Assembly: GCA_023653785.1 (NCBI GenBank)
Contig: JAMKCH010056824.1
Location: forward strand, 1 to 64,000
Length of the DNA: 64,000 nucleotides
Direction of reading: 5' to 3'
DNA from: Ophioderma brevispina
Taxonomy: Eukaryota > Echinodermata > Ophiuroidea > Amphilepidida > Ophiodermatidae
Shown here: piece by piece, positions 46,772 to 57,931 of the stretch
How positions within the stretch are numbered: position 1 is the first letter of the stretch
Layout: each line of letters opens with the position of its first letter
Notes under the pieces: generated by a model
Told to the model about the DNA's origin: nothing
Databases searched by the model: none
Seen by the model: only the letters and a program-made list of their open reading frames with translations
Program-made: the position numbers and the translations under genes

Positions 46772-47252
46772 TATACAGTTTTCCAGTTTAGTATTACAGT
46801 TTAGGGTTTTCTTGATTGTTCCGTTGTCCCCCCTTTTTTTTACTTATTTATTTCTATATGGTTATTCGAAGTATCTCAAACGTCAAAAGCTGTCTTCGTA
46901 AAGGTACTCAGTTTAATTGCAACTCATAAGACATGCTTCTCTGAAAAAGAATGTTTCACGCCCTGTCTCTCACTGCAAACACTGAAAATTCGTAGCAGCT
47001 ATAATTCACAACACCTATTTTACATTATTTCACGCCAAGAAACTGTCTATAGCCAAGAAGAGAAATACTAGATAACGTGCGCAAAGCTCACTATATTTTC
47101 ATAGACAGATTTGTGAAAAATGCGACAACATGACTGTAAAAGACTGGCTTTTTCTATACTTAAACAGAATGAACACTATACATATGTGATCTATTTTTCA
47201 GAAATAGTCTGCAAATTCTCTCTCTCTATACCGATAAACAGAGTGGGAAGGA

Positions 47253-47471
47253 GCTGCCCAGTGGGCAATCGACGCTGGAACGTCGAAAAGACGTCGAGAG
47301 TTTTAGAAATTTACACACTATTTATGTCGAAAATGCAAATCGATTTGACGTCGTTCTTAAAACGTCGATTCAATTTGCATTTTCGACGTAAATTTATAAA
47401 AACCGTCGACCTGTTTTCGACGTGCCAACGTCGTTTCGACGTCGCTCTAAACGACTATGCCCGCTGGGAGC
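47253..47471. mobile_element. ACGTCGA-iterating MITE with GCCCAGTGGGC ends
   Basis: The ends GCTGCCCAGTGGGCAATCG and TATGCCCGCTGGGAGC are inverted and each end is itself near-palindromic. The interior repeats ACGTCGA/TCGACGT about ten times in both directions. A 124-codon frame crossing it is not a gene. Confidence 0.75.
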
Positions 47472-47815
47472 TAGGAGGGGGAATAAGAGAGTAAGGTAGG
47501 CAAGGGAAAGAGAGTGAGGGGTATAAGAGAGAACGAAAGAGGGGAAGATACCACCTGTCAAACCGTAGAGGGAGAGATGAGAATGGGGGAGGGAAAGATA
47601 AGAAATGTTAAAAGAGATACATGCAAATACGATATGAAGAGACAGGAAAAGAGTGAGAAAGATAGAGAAGAGAAAGAGGCGTATATATAGAGAAGAAAAC
47701 GCCTATACATGTAGAGCTAGATGGTTAAAAGAGAGGCAATGAAAGAGAAATGGAGAGCGAGGGAGAAAGAGAGAGAAATTCGAAAGGAAAAAGAGAGAGG
47801 GGAACGAAAAAATTA
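47472..47815. repeat. Purine-rich (GA) tract
   Basis: About 340 bp of irregular GAGAGA/GGAAAG on the + strand with few pyrimidines. It is a homopurine-type simple repeat within goosecoid intron 1. Confidence 0.75.
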
Positions 47816-50070
47816 TTGAGAGAATGACCAGCACGCATATACATCTCGTCATGTGGGTGCAACAAAGTCGTAACTGACATTTTGGGTAAAATTGAGTTGT
47901 TGCTTGATTTTGTAATACAGATAAAACACAAAGTGTTGCTATGGTGCCAGTTTCAAATCAAAGTAGAAACATTTTTTTGAAAAAAAAAGACATTTAAAAC
48001 AATAGAAAACAAAAGACATTTTTAACACAAAATAGGGTTTCGTGCAAAATGACAAATATGCAGATACGTCTTTGTTACATTCACATGAATATCTTTCTTG
48101 CCTATTATAGCTTAATGTCCATAAAAGACTATAACATGCTGATAAACGCTGATCTATAACTGGATAGTTTTGCTATAACATCCTTATATACGTTATATCT
48201 GCTTTTCAGAAGTGTAAACGAAATGTTATAAAGGACGACTTGAGCTTTTGAAGAAGCCTGAAAACATGAACTTTCCGCTTTATCAATTAAGGAGATGGGG
48301 GGGATTTCTGAAAATAATAAAGGATATTATTTTTAACTTGTTTATAATCAAGTCATTATTTCAGCTTTAGGAAGACCCTGCCGTCATCCGTAAAAATAAG
48401 GTTTCTCTTACAATCAAACAATGACAGAAGGCTTAATCAGTCCTCTTCTGCTCTTTTACATTTAGTGTTATCCATAGTATGAATGTTTTATGTAAATTTT
48501 TAATATAAATATATTGCGTGCAGTTAATTCTAAATCCCTGTTGAACCAAGTAAGTAAAGCATTGTATATTTTAAATGAATTTAAAGTGGTTTCAGTCTAT
48601 TTCGAGGGGTTTTTGTGAGGTTTAACTATGGTAACTGTTGGAAATAGAATGAATAAAATTATTATTAAAATTATTAGTTAAGGCTTGCCCAATATGTAAA
48701 AGGTATTTTATTTAATTTTTTAAAAGCTCTAAAATTTCGTCAATTTTTTGATCAGGCAGTCTTAAGGAGACACGAGGACATTTCCAGAAAAGTGCAACCT
48801 CATTTTTTCACTTCTATCTGAAAATGAACGGCTATAGTATTTCTTTTTCAAGATACCCGCATAAACCATGAAGTCTTACTGTAATAATTTCAACTGGTTT
48901 TTGGCAGGTTTCTGAAAATACATAGCAAAGAAGAATATTTTTCATATTTTAACTATGTATTTTCAGCGTCATCGTAAGTTTGTTGCTTCTTTGTTGGGAT
49001 CTAAATTACTAAAAGACCCACAAAAACACGTCAATCTATCTTTCATTATTATGATGTCGTTAGTTGAACAAAATGTAACGTTATACAGTTATTGGTCTAA
49101 TCTTAATGGAGCTCTATATCTCTCTATTGTGGCTCAAGACCTGAACACGGTTTTAACTTAATCCCTAACCGAAACACTTGAAAAAATCTCCTATGAATAG
49201 CTTACCATTAAAAAGCGATAACGAGTGAACTAAATGAACTAATGATCCCGCCTAGTTATAGGGGGTTGTTTTCTCCGCCCCCTACCATGACAATCTCCAC
49301 TCAATTGAATCTATTGTGCAACAAGTTAGTCCACTAATCATGATCATCATTTGCGAAAATTGAATTTTCGACGTTCAAAAGATTCTGCCACTTCTGTTTC
49401 GCTAAGTAGTTGAAGAAGCTTTTATATATTTTAAGTAGTAAATTGGTTAAGTATAACGAGTGCGGATACCATACATCATCGTGAAATGTGTACCTCGCAC
49501 CTGAAAACAGATGGGGGGAATTGTGCTTTCTATTATCACATTAGCTTAGCCGATGATCTACTTTAACACACTTTTAAGTTGGTTTTCTTTCGCTAAGGTT
49601 TGTTGTTCTTAACAAAGAGAACACTCCCGTTTAAGTGTATGGCACTTCACCAAATATATTCGCCAAACAGAATCAAATTCAAACTGGACAGCAATTATGC
49701 GATTTGCTAAAAGTAATCGTAAGTGACATGAAGATTTTTTTTCCTCTCTTTTCTTTTTCTGATACCTTTCTTTTTTCAACTATATATAAGGGTACAAACA
49801 CGATAAAAGGATTTGGGAATTTTGGCACTTTCTGAAATATACTCAATGTTATAATCTTGAAATTCTGTAGTAATCCTGCATGAGATTAAAACTACAAGGA
49901 TTTGGTTAATTTGCTATATTTCAAGTGTGTTCCCGTGAGACGGGATAATTTAAGGTGTGTTTAAATCTAATTGGTTTAGACCTAATTGACATAATAAATA
50001 AGAGAATAATTTTAAGAGCATCATTCGGTTTATAAGGGTTTTCTTCTTCCATTTGAAAAATATTTTATTT

Positions 50071-50624
50071 CAAGTTACGTACGCTCACTGTTAGAAATTT
50101 CCGTAAATTGAGAACTTCCAGATTTTCCGTAAATTTACGGTAAATCTGTGTTAGAAAACAATAAAAAGAAAAAACAAAAAACATAAAAAATGTTAATTTA
50201 CGGAAATATTTCAAAACAAAAACAAATCTGGACTTTTTTTTTTCGTTCCTTAATTTTAAATTACGGAAAATTCAGTTAAAATACACATTTTTTCCATAAT
50301 ATGAGACAAATTTCTGTACAATTATGTCAAAGTTCCGTTAATTGACAGAAATTCTGTAAATTTACCCTAAAAAGTCTGGAAATTCTGCTGTCAGAAATTT
50401 CCGTAAATTTACGGAAAAATTTCTAACAGTGCTGTAAATTAAAAAATTCGCCTTCATAAAGTTTTGTCGTACTCAATCAAATCGCTTCAGAGCAACTTTT
50501 TTGTTCTTAATGAGATATGACAAGTTACGTACGCTGTAAACTAAAAAGTTCGACTTTATCACGTTTTGTCGTTCTCAATCAAATCGCTTCAGAGCATTTT
50601 TTTTTTGTTCTTCAATGAGGTATT
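50071..50624. repeat. Tandem ~104-bp duplication: one copy filled by a MITE, one empty
   Basis: CAAGTTACGTACGCT at 50,071-50,085 is followed by a MITE and then CTGTAAATTAAAAAATTCG to about 50,520. From 50,521 the same CAAGTTACGTACGCTGTAAA sequence runs on without the MITE to about 50,624. The two copies therefore give an internal pre-integration and post-integration pair. Confidence 0.85.
50086..50431. mobile_element. CGTAAATTTACGG-iterating MITE, intact
   Basis: Perfect 15-bp terminal inverted repeats, CACTGTTAGAAATTT and AAATTTCTAACAGTG. The interior carries TTCCGTAAATTTACGGAA-like units in both orientations. Comparison with the adjacent empty copy shows a 346-bp insertion with CT duplicated, a 2-bp target duplication. 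Confidence 0.85.
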
Positions 50625-50782
50625 CAGTTACAGACTCTTCAATCAGTGTTTTGGAATATACAGGATGAGCTTTTCAGAGAAAGATAAGGCTGTAGAATTA
50701 TCTTAAGGCATTTCTTTTTCAGAAGAAAAAATGGCAAAACAAGATAGAAACACGCTGTTAGAAAAATTCGTAAATTTACATA

Positions 50783-51055
50783 CACTGTTAGCTTAGTAAA
50801 TGTTTGTAATTTTATGCATTTTGTTATATTTCTTTTCTTTTTTCTATCAAATTGACATTTCTGTCGATTTCAAAAAGCTGAAAGTACACTGAACACATAT
50901 GTGTAAAATAATTTTTCAGTAAAAAACGGTTACTCGCATGAAAAATATTACGATTTTAGGCCTGGCTTTAACAATCTGTAAAATACGGTAATTTACTGGC
51001 AGTTCTTAGGAAGCATCCGAGACTCCTATTGGAGACCAGTAAATTATAAACAGTG
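50783..51055. mobile_element. Candidate CACTGTT MITE
   Basis: TA then CACTGTTAGCTTAG on the left, and ATAAACAGTG then TA on the right. The interior has GTAAATTTAC/TACGGTAATTTAC-type motifs only weakly. Boundaries are less certain than for the others. Confidence 0.45.
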
Positions 51056-52065
51056 TAAAAGTTTGAATAAAAACTTGTGCGTTATTGCCATCAAAGTCTA
51101 ATTGCTCCCTCCCCTTTTTGTTCCAGTATATTTAATGCTGAAATATTCTGTAATAAATTTAGTTCACGTTCAAAATTGCATATCTACAAAATTGCGCTAT
51201 TTTTACCGTCGTTATTCTTAACTGGTATGAAGATATTCAAATTGTATTATAAAAAAGGCTTATCATAGTAAGTTGTCCATGGTTTTTATAGATGACACGC
51301 CTATGGATGTCATAGTAATTAGGCAGTCACCAAATGCAAATGTATCCCAACACTATAGAATGGACCTAACTTGTATAAAATAAAACACCTTGAATAAAAC
51401 GGGAATAATTAAGTGTCCACTTGAATATCAACTCAACGTCATATCTCTAAAATTAACTCTTGTTATAATAATTATCAATCTTAATCTCTCTTGACAAATA
51501 TAAAGATTTTTTACATATCTCACTAATTACCACGTAAAATGATAAACTGATAAAAGAGCTAATACAACAAACAAGCACTCGATTAACTTACTGAATTATA
51601 TTACTTTTCCATTTTACCGATTTAAAACCACTGGATCTATAAGGTGTTCTCAAAATGTTTGTAACCGATATGAAAGATAACGAGACGAATGGACACTTGA
51701 TGAAATTAGAACAGATGTAGATTAATATCTAAGCCGATTTTGATGATTGTTATCTATTTTATCTGAGAGAGTAAAGAACTTAGCACGCCACTCATCGTGT
51801 TAAACCACTTCATAAGAGGTTACATTTTATGGTCTTAAAATTTTATAAATTCTTTGTTCTTGATGTTCCCGAAATTAATATAACGCCCGTGATCCACCTT
51901 GTAGCTGAGATGTGACTGAAGTTAAGACGTACCCCACACTGTATCGTAATGATAAGTCGGCCATCATTAATTTACGATTATTATTTATTCGTCCAGCAAT
52001 GACTTCCCTGTATACCGTGCACGCGTGATAAGATATAAAAAAGGAAAGTAAACTCAAACAGCAAA

Positions 52066-52068
52066 AAC

Positions 52069-52139
<71 letters not shown>

Positions 52140-52275
52140 GAATGAATGAATGAATGAATGAATGAATGAATGAATGAATGAATGAATGAATGAATGAATG
52201 AACGAACGAACGAACGAACGAACGAACGAACGAACGATGGAATGAATGAATGAATGGGCGAATGAATGAACGAAT
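52066..52275. repeat. Compound tetranucleotide microsatellite (AAAT)n-(GAAT)n-(GAAC)n
   Basis: About 18 AAAT units (52,066-52,138), then about 15 GAAT units (to 52,200), then about 9 GAAC units (to 52,236), then mixed units. The successive blocks differ by single transitions or transversions. Open frames with Ser/Phe/Ile/His repeats on the minus strand are artefacts. Confidence 0.95.
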
Positions 52276-52359
52276 AAACGAAACAAAAAATAAACAGACA
52301 AATAGATAAATAGAAATAAAATATGGAAACAATTCTAATAAAAGTTCTAATAAACATTT

Positions 52360-52650
52360 TTTTCTAAAGACGCCCTTTTGGGTTCTCTAAAGAACCTTAT
52401 ACTTAAAGAACCCGTAACCAAGAATCATTCATTTCCCTTCAATTTTTTAAACCAAAAGAAAGCTTTTTAGACATTATTATTATTTTAAATTACATTAATT
52501 TTTTTTAGAATCGAAAGGGTCAACACTGTTTTTTAAACCCGAGCACATCCAAGAGGAAGGGCCCTAGGCCTATTTACTTATGGATGTTCTAAATAGAACC
52601 TTAAATACGGACAAAAAGAGCTCTAAGTTGCACTTTTCTAAGAGTGTACT
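52360..52650. mobile_element. GGTTCTTTAGAACC-type repeat element
   Basis: TTTTGGGTTCTCTAAAGAAC, TAAAGAACCC, GGATGTTCTAAATAGAACC and a terminal CACTTTTCTAAGAGTGTA. GGTTCT and AGAACC occur in both orientations, as in the other motif-iterating elements. The left boundary is uncertain. Confidence 0.5.
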
Positions 52651-54945
52651 GAGTTTTTATTTTAAGAAGTGGGGTTGTGGTCGCGGAGATGCATGATCAA
52701 GACATTGCATCACGTCTCAAAGCATAACCCTCAAATCCTATAATCAGTTTGCATATCAGGCATTTATACGCAAAGTCCAAGACAGGATCTTTTCTGCTTA
52801 ACTATTTAGTCCAGATTAATTTACCCACATGTTGCGAAACATGAGAGCTTTTATCAAGGAAGTATGTTACAGAAATAAAATCGTAATCTTGTCTTGAACC
52901 TAGAAAAACACATTACTTGCTCACTGAAGATTAAAGTTCTCGCTAAGGATATACAATGAACTTTGGATAAAGAGAATTAAGTTAGCAAATACTTTACGTT
53001 ATAACTTGGATTATTTGGACTATTAAGTGTTTCTTTAATTATGCCAAATGCCAGTAAATAACACCATCTTAAGTCGCATCTTTTGGCGCCGGTTTTGAGA
53101 CGGTTTGTTCTGTGAGACACACATAGTTTTAAATCATTATTGTCTTCAACGATACGCAATGAAAACTCACAAATTAGTCTTGCAAGAGATTTTTTATCAT
53201 CCAAGAAATGCCGCAAAAGGTCCAACTCCGCGCAAAAGTCAATGGTAACTAAGGGCAATTAATGCGCTTTTTTCTGGACGATTTATTTTCCTCCTTTTTT
53301 GGGATGTGAGTTTGAAGCATGCATGTTTAAACCATTTTCAATCCTCTTTCTAATTTTATGTTTTTTGGCTTAGAGCGACTTTGAGTATTTTACGGTGTCT
53401 ACAAATATGTAACTGTTGCATTTTTTCAATAAATTAAGAAATAATCCAGGAATGTCATTGCTGATAACTAAATTCAGATTACAAATCTCAGATTACTTAC
53501 TAAATGTAAAGAGTAAAAATTACTAAGGGGGAACTACTCTATAAGTTAGTGTATCGCTGCATGTAGACATGGAGCAGAACTCAATTTCCTTATAAAGGAG
53601 GTTTGCGTTTGCCAAAACGTAACTCAAGATTTACTTAAGCATTGCTATATTAGCTCATTTAACTTAATGTTTCGGCTCAAATGAAGTTGAGGAGCTAGGT
53701 CTCTTGAACCGCACTCACCATGTTTCACCAACACCCCCCCCCCCTCCACACACACACACACACATACACATATACACACAACGGACGTATTTGCCAATGC
53801 CTAATCATCTTAGCGGATACAAAACCCATGGCGTTTTGTGTAAGGCCAAGAAAAAATAAAGTTCGTCTCAGCTTCAGGCTTGCATATGTATAGAAATTCA
53901 CACCTTTCCATAGATTCCCCCCCCCCCAAAAAAAAAAAGAAAGAAGAAAGAAAAACATTGCGACTTAGGATTTTGGAGCTAAAATTCAGATGAGAAAGTC
54001 TTTTTTGACCTAATTTGATCTTTCCAAACCACTCTATAACACCATTGCAAACTACTTAAAGAATTTGAAACTTATTTTAAAAAGACAGGCGAAGCAATAA
54101 GTGCGTGCTGGAGATCTTGGTGTTAGCGTACCCACAAAGTCATGGTAATGGCTTTGGATACGGGGCTAAGAAGAAGATCTCCCGCACACACTTATGTAAA
54201 GAGTGCTGGAGATGAGGAGACAGGCGCGTTGCCAGCTCGGTAGTTCCGAGGAGGCCCGGGGCAGGTGAAAAAAAAATGTGTTGTGAACGTAGGCAAAGGT
54301 GTCCGAAGCGAAGGGCAAAAGTGTGCCAAAAGACCGATTACACATGAACATCCATCCTTTCCTTTCCGATTTTCTATAACATTCTCCGAGGGGACACTCC
54401 GCTGGCTATGCCACTGGAAGTTTTAATATATGGATCAATAAATATAATTATGTCACTATTTCTGGATTATGGGAAATAACTTGAAATTAATGAGAGGAGT
54501 ATCTATGAAAAAAGTGAAAAACTAACCAAACGGTGAAATAAGGATGAGAAAGGGTTAAAAGATAAGCACTTATGAGATATTTGACCAACTTGCTTGAAAC
54601 AAGAATGTTTTTAACGAATGTTAAACGTTTTATTTCCTGACAGCGTACTCGTCGAAAAGCTTTATTGCTCAAAGACTTTGGACAGTTTAACTAATACATG
54701 TAGCATCTTGAAGTATAATTCAGCATTAGTATGATTTATATAAAACAAAATATATATATTTTTTTCAATATCCCTACCTGCAAGTTTTGTAAGAATCAAC
54801 TTTGTTTCAGACACAGGGGTGTCGTTTTTTAACATTTTGGACAAATTAATTACGAAAAAACGTCGTGTATTTACCCTTTCAACGGTGACAGAAAAGGCAG
54901 AAGTAAACAGTAACTTCTAAAACTTAAAAACTGAAATCGACTTAC

Positions 54946-55105
54946 CTAAGTGGTGATATTCTGGCGGTAACAGTGGAAAATGTGCATGAGGTGCAAGCGG
55001 TAGATAAGGGCTGTGTCCATGCCGTGATGGATGGGGGATGGCATACGGTCTGGGGGCAAGAATGTTCTCAATACTAAAAGACGGTGATGTAGGCATGGTG
55101 GTCAT
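54946..55105 (-). CDS. gsc: goosecoid exon 1 (N-terminal, eh1 repressor motif)
   Basis: Encodes 53 residues plus one base of codon 54, ending at donor GTAAGTCG. From the ATG at 55,105 it reads MTTMPTSPSFSIENILAPRP. FSIENILA (residues 10-17) is the eh1/GEH motif that recruits Groucho/TLE co-repressors, and its position close to the N-terminus is typical of Goosecoid. The remainder is rich in Pro, His and Ala (residues 20-53). The second ATG (55,096) has an ACCACC context and gives a start very like the short vertebrate form. The same frame is open further upstream (PASPPAVVSVPALSPAYYSA) to a TAA near 55,198 without an ATG, so a longer N-terminus is possible if a base is missing. It splices exactly in frame to exon 2. 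Confidence 0.92.
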
Positions 55106-55182
55106 CGCTGACGTAGCGCTGTAATAAGCGGGCGACAGCGCTGGTACGCTGACCACGGCTGGAGGCGAAGCCGGGTCATCAT
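55102..55182 (-). promoter_or_regulatory. Upstream ORF whose stop overlaps the goosecoid start (ATGA)
   Basis: ATGATG at 55,182-55,177 opens 26 codons ending in TGA at 55,104-55,102. That TGA shares bases with the ATG at 55,105-55,103. Such an overlap could permit termination-reinitiation. Alternatively, one missing C in the ACCCGG run would fuse this start to the main frame, making a longer protein. Confidence 0.5.
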
Positions 55183-55600
55183 GATCCTTGAGTTACCGGA
55201 AAGTGTCCGCGGTGAAAAGACCATAGTGATTCCGCACAGTATGGTTTCAGGAAGATGAGCGAAGACGTCCCTTAGGATGAGCCGTCCAGATCCCGAATGA
55301 CAGTTAACCTCCGGGCAGGTCTGTACCTCGTGTTTGTTTTTATCTGATCCAATTTCCGTTGAGATATGGCTTCAACAGGCTCCTCTTTCTGGAGTTATGT
55401 TGTCTCACTCGACACAACGCTTGAATGATACGCTTGACTAAGACGCTGACTAAAAATGCAAGAGGGGGATTTAAGTGGTATTTGCTTTATTCGCCGGCCA
55501 CTTGTCCAAAAATGTAGTTGGCAATTCTTCTTTACTTCGTTTTTAAGTTATATTGATTCCAAATGATAATATTCAGTAAATGATCCCGAACTTGTTACAA

Positions 55601-55606
55601 TTTATA
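55601..55606 (-). promoter_or_regulatory. Candidate TATA box for goosecoid
   Basis: On the minus strand CATATAAATTG lies about 500 bp upstream of the exon 1 ATG. This would give a 5' leader near 465 nt. Only the motif supports it, and the region is AT-rich. Confidence 0.25.
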
Positions 55607-55699
55607 TGCCTTTCGATTAACACTATGCGTAATATGCCCAATGTTCCATTCGAGAAATAGTTCATATCTGGAAAAAAATGTTCGTGCCGCAACGTATAT

Positions 55700-57754
55700 A
55701 AGAAGCCAACTTTAGGGGATTGGTATCAACGGTTCAAGAAAAGCCTTGTAAAGAGCAGGGCATTGTTATTGGTTGTCGTACAATGTGTACTTTTCTCCTT
55801 TCCCCTTATCGTTCCGTCTAATTCGTGTTTTTTTGTTCTTTTTAAATGGAATAATAATGAAATTTAACTCTGGATCCTTTTTTGACTTTAACCTCGCAAT
55901 AGATTTTCTATTACAATTTTCCAAGCGAAAAGGTTCATATACAAAATGGTAATGGGTCACAATCCAGTGGTCATGATTAGATCAGGAAATAAGTCCATGG
56001 TTAGTGCTAAGCTGACAAAAATTCCTTTAAAAAAGGAATTGCAAAACGGTCAAAATTCGTTTAATGAAATCATGTTTTGGTGGCAAGGTTATACGCTTGT
56101 CAATGAACATGTCATATTAAAACCTTTTACACCATACTAGTTTTAAAATAAATCAAAAATCTATTGGCCTTAAAGGCACAAAATTGCTACCAACACATCA
56201 AAATGTTTGGCAGAATTTTGCCACCATTTAGAGCGGGACAAATTCCAAGGGGGAGAAAAATCACTTAATTTCTCCGATCCAATCACAAATTACACTTTTA
56301 AACACTATTCAGCAAAGAAAAACACTCTATCACTGCTGAATAGGATGTTTTTAATTAAATTTTAAATACAACCATGTTAAATTTAACTTTTTTTTAAATG
56401 TTGAAATTCCTCACCAAATCCCATAGGTCCTAACGTTAATGGAACCAAGATTATGATGATCCTAATGATGGCAAGGGTCGGGGGTTGAGGTTGCGGATCA
56501 CAAGTGCTCCCTTTATATTTGAAATTTGGCTCCCTTTCGAATATTGCTATAATATTACAGTTACACAAGTGCACGACCACCATTTTCGATCGTCGTCTCC
56601 AAGTTACAACTTTGCCACATTGACATTGTGACTGGCGAAGTTACAATCACTACGGTTGCACGCGCTTCTTTCTCGGCAATGCCCCTACTGATTTGATGGA
56701 ATCGGGTCCTAAAACGTTGATCACGCTTCCATTAACCATATTTCAGAGACATTACCATATTTTCCCCACCTTCCTCCATTATTTGTCATTATATGCCTCA
56801 CATGTGTTAATTCAATGAACTGTCACGATTAGGCGGGCCCCCTATCTCAACATTAGCTATGAAGCCAGGTGAACAATCCTGCAAAATTAACCGCTAGCTG
56901 ATTTGAGTGGGGGCGGTCAATAAACGGGTTGATCACTTATTCACATCATGCAAACTTCAGCGACATTAAATATTGTTCTTTCTCCAATGCCAATCTCCCT
57001 TAGGCCTCTTTCTTTTTCGCTGTCACAAACTCACACTCAGCTATGCTCATCTGCAGAACTGTGTTAAGGTCAGGAGCTATCAAGATTTCCCTATCCTTCC
57101 CCAACATTAGCTATAATTGAGCCATGAGGAATATTACTGCCAACATGGGCCAGCCAAGAACTCCCACTCCCCCATCCCAAAGACTCAATCAGTTGCGTAG
57201 CTGGTCGGAGAAAAGTGACCACTAAGTGACTCAATCATTGGGGAAATGCGGGTGGTGCAGGTACCCCCTTGGAATAAAGTTGCGGTGGCAAAATTGGGAA
57301 CTTTGAGGCAAAAGCCTGCCGTTTTGACGCTACCCTCCAAATCGGGGCGATTTTTTTCAATTGGTCGGAGCTGACTTTGGTCCCTGAACCGGCGTTTTTG
57401 CCCCTCCGACCAAATGCTGCCCGACAGATGTAACTGACTACGTGCCCTGGGCTGCAATGATTCAAACAATAAATTTAAGGAGATATAATTATAGTTAATG
57501 TAACTATAGGGGCCCTACTCTTTGCTCGTAAGGCAGGGGCATACGCAGGAATTACTACTTTTTTTGGGGGGGCGGGACCTTGAAAAAGTGACTTTTTGGT
57601 ATAAGTGAAATTCAACCCCACGGTCCTTTTTGGAACATCTTCATCCACCTAAATGGGCTCTTAATTGTCAAAATGTTTCTCAATTTTGGACCTCTCATCC
57701 ACAAATCACGCAATAAGTGGACCTTTTACCCCTATTGTGGAATTCCCAGGCGTA
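55700..57754. other. No recognisable gene upstream of goosecoid
   Basis: Sequence near 57,185-57,470 and 57,535-57,600 (GGGGCATACGCAGG, G run) looks like dispersed repeats. No second gene is seen. Confidence 0.4.
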
Positions 57755-57931
57755 CTCTCTTAAAACCAAAGATGGAAACAATCAATCTAAAAGATTGAGT
57801 GGAGGGAAAGTCAAAATTGATTGAAAATTCAAGGGAATTTGGTTTGAATTTGAGCATCTTTAAGAGCTTTTATGACTGATTTCTCAATCTTAATTTGGAC
57901 TTTCCCTCACCTCAATCTTTCATTAAGAGAG
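57755..57931. mobile_element. AATCTTAAAGATTGA-type MITE
   Basis: TA then CTCTCTTAAAACCAAAG on the left and CAATCTTTCATTAAGAGAG then TA on the right. AATCTAAAAGATTGAG and CTCAATCTT motifs recur inside. It has the same architecture as the other TA-flanked motif-iterating elements. Confidence 0.6.

Larger units (their letters stand above)
46206..54945 (-). other. gsc: goosecoid intron 1 (8.7 kb, phase 1)
   Basis: It runs from donor GTAAGT (54,945-54,940) to acceptor CAG (46,206-46,208). It carries several motif-iterating MITEs, a purine tract, a compound tetranucleotide microsatellite and a small tandem duplication, listed separately. The parts 47,816-50,070, 51,056-52,050 and 52,651-54,940 show no recognisable gene, RNA or classified repeat. 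A C/A-rich patch with (CA)n lies at 53,731-53,775. Confidence 0.85.

Noticed and set aside
47120..47494. 124-codon frame
   Set aside because: Most of it is the ACGTCGA-iterating MITE.
51875..52357. A 160-codon frame rich in Phe, Ile, His and Ser
   Set aside because: Produced by the AAAT/GAAT/GAAC microsatellite, which lacks stops on the minus strand.
55696..55703. TATATAAG as goosecoid TATA box
   Set aside because: It is oriented on the + strand, whereas goosecoid is on the minus strand.
57185..57469. 94- and 76-codon overlapping minus-strand frames
   Set aside because: Two frames overlap with no recognisable motif, and the sequence looks like a dispersed repeat.
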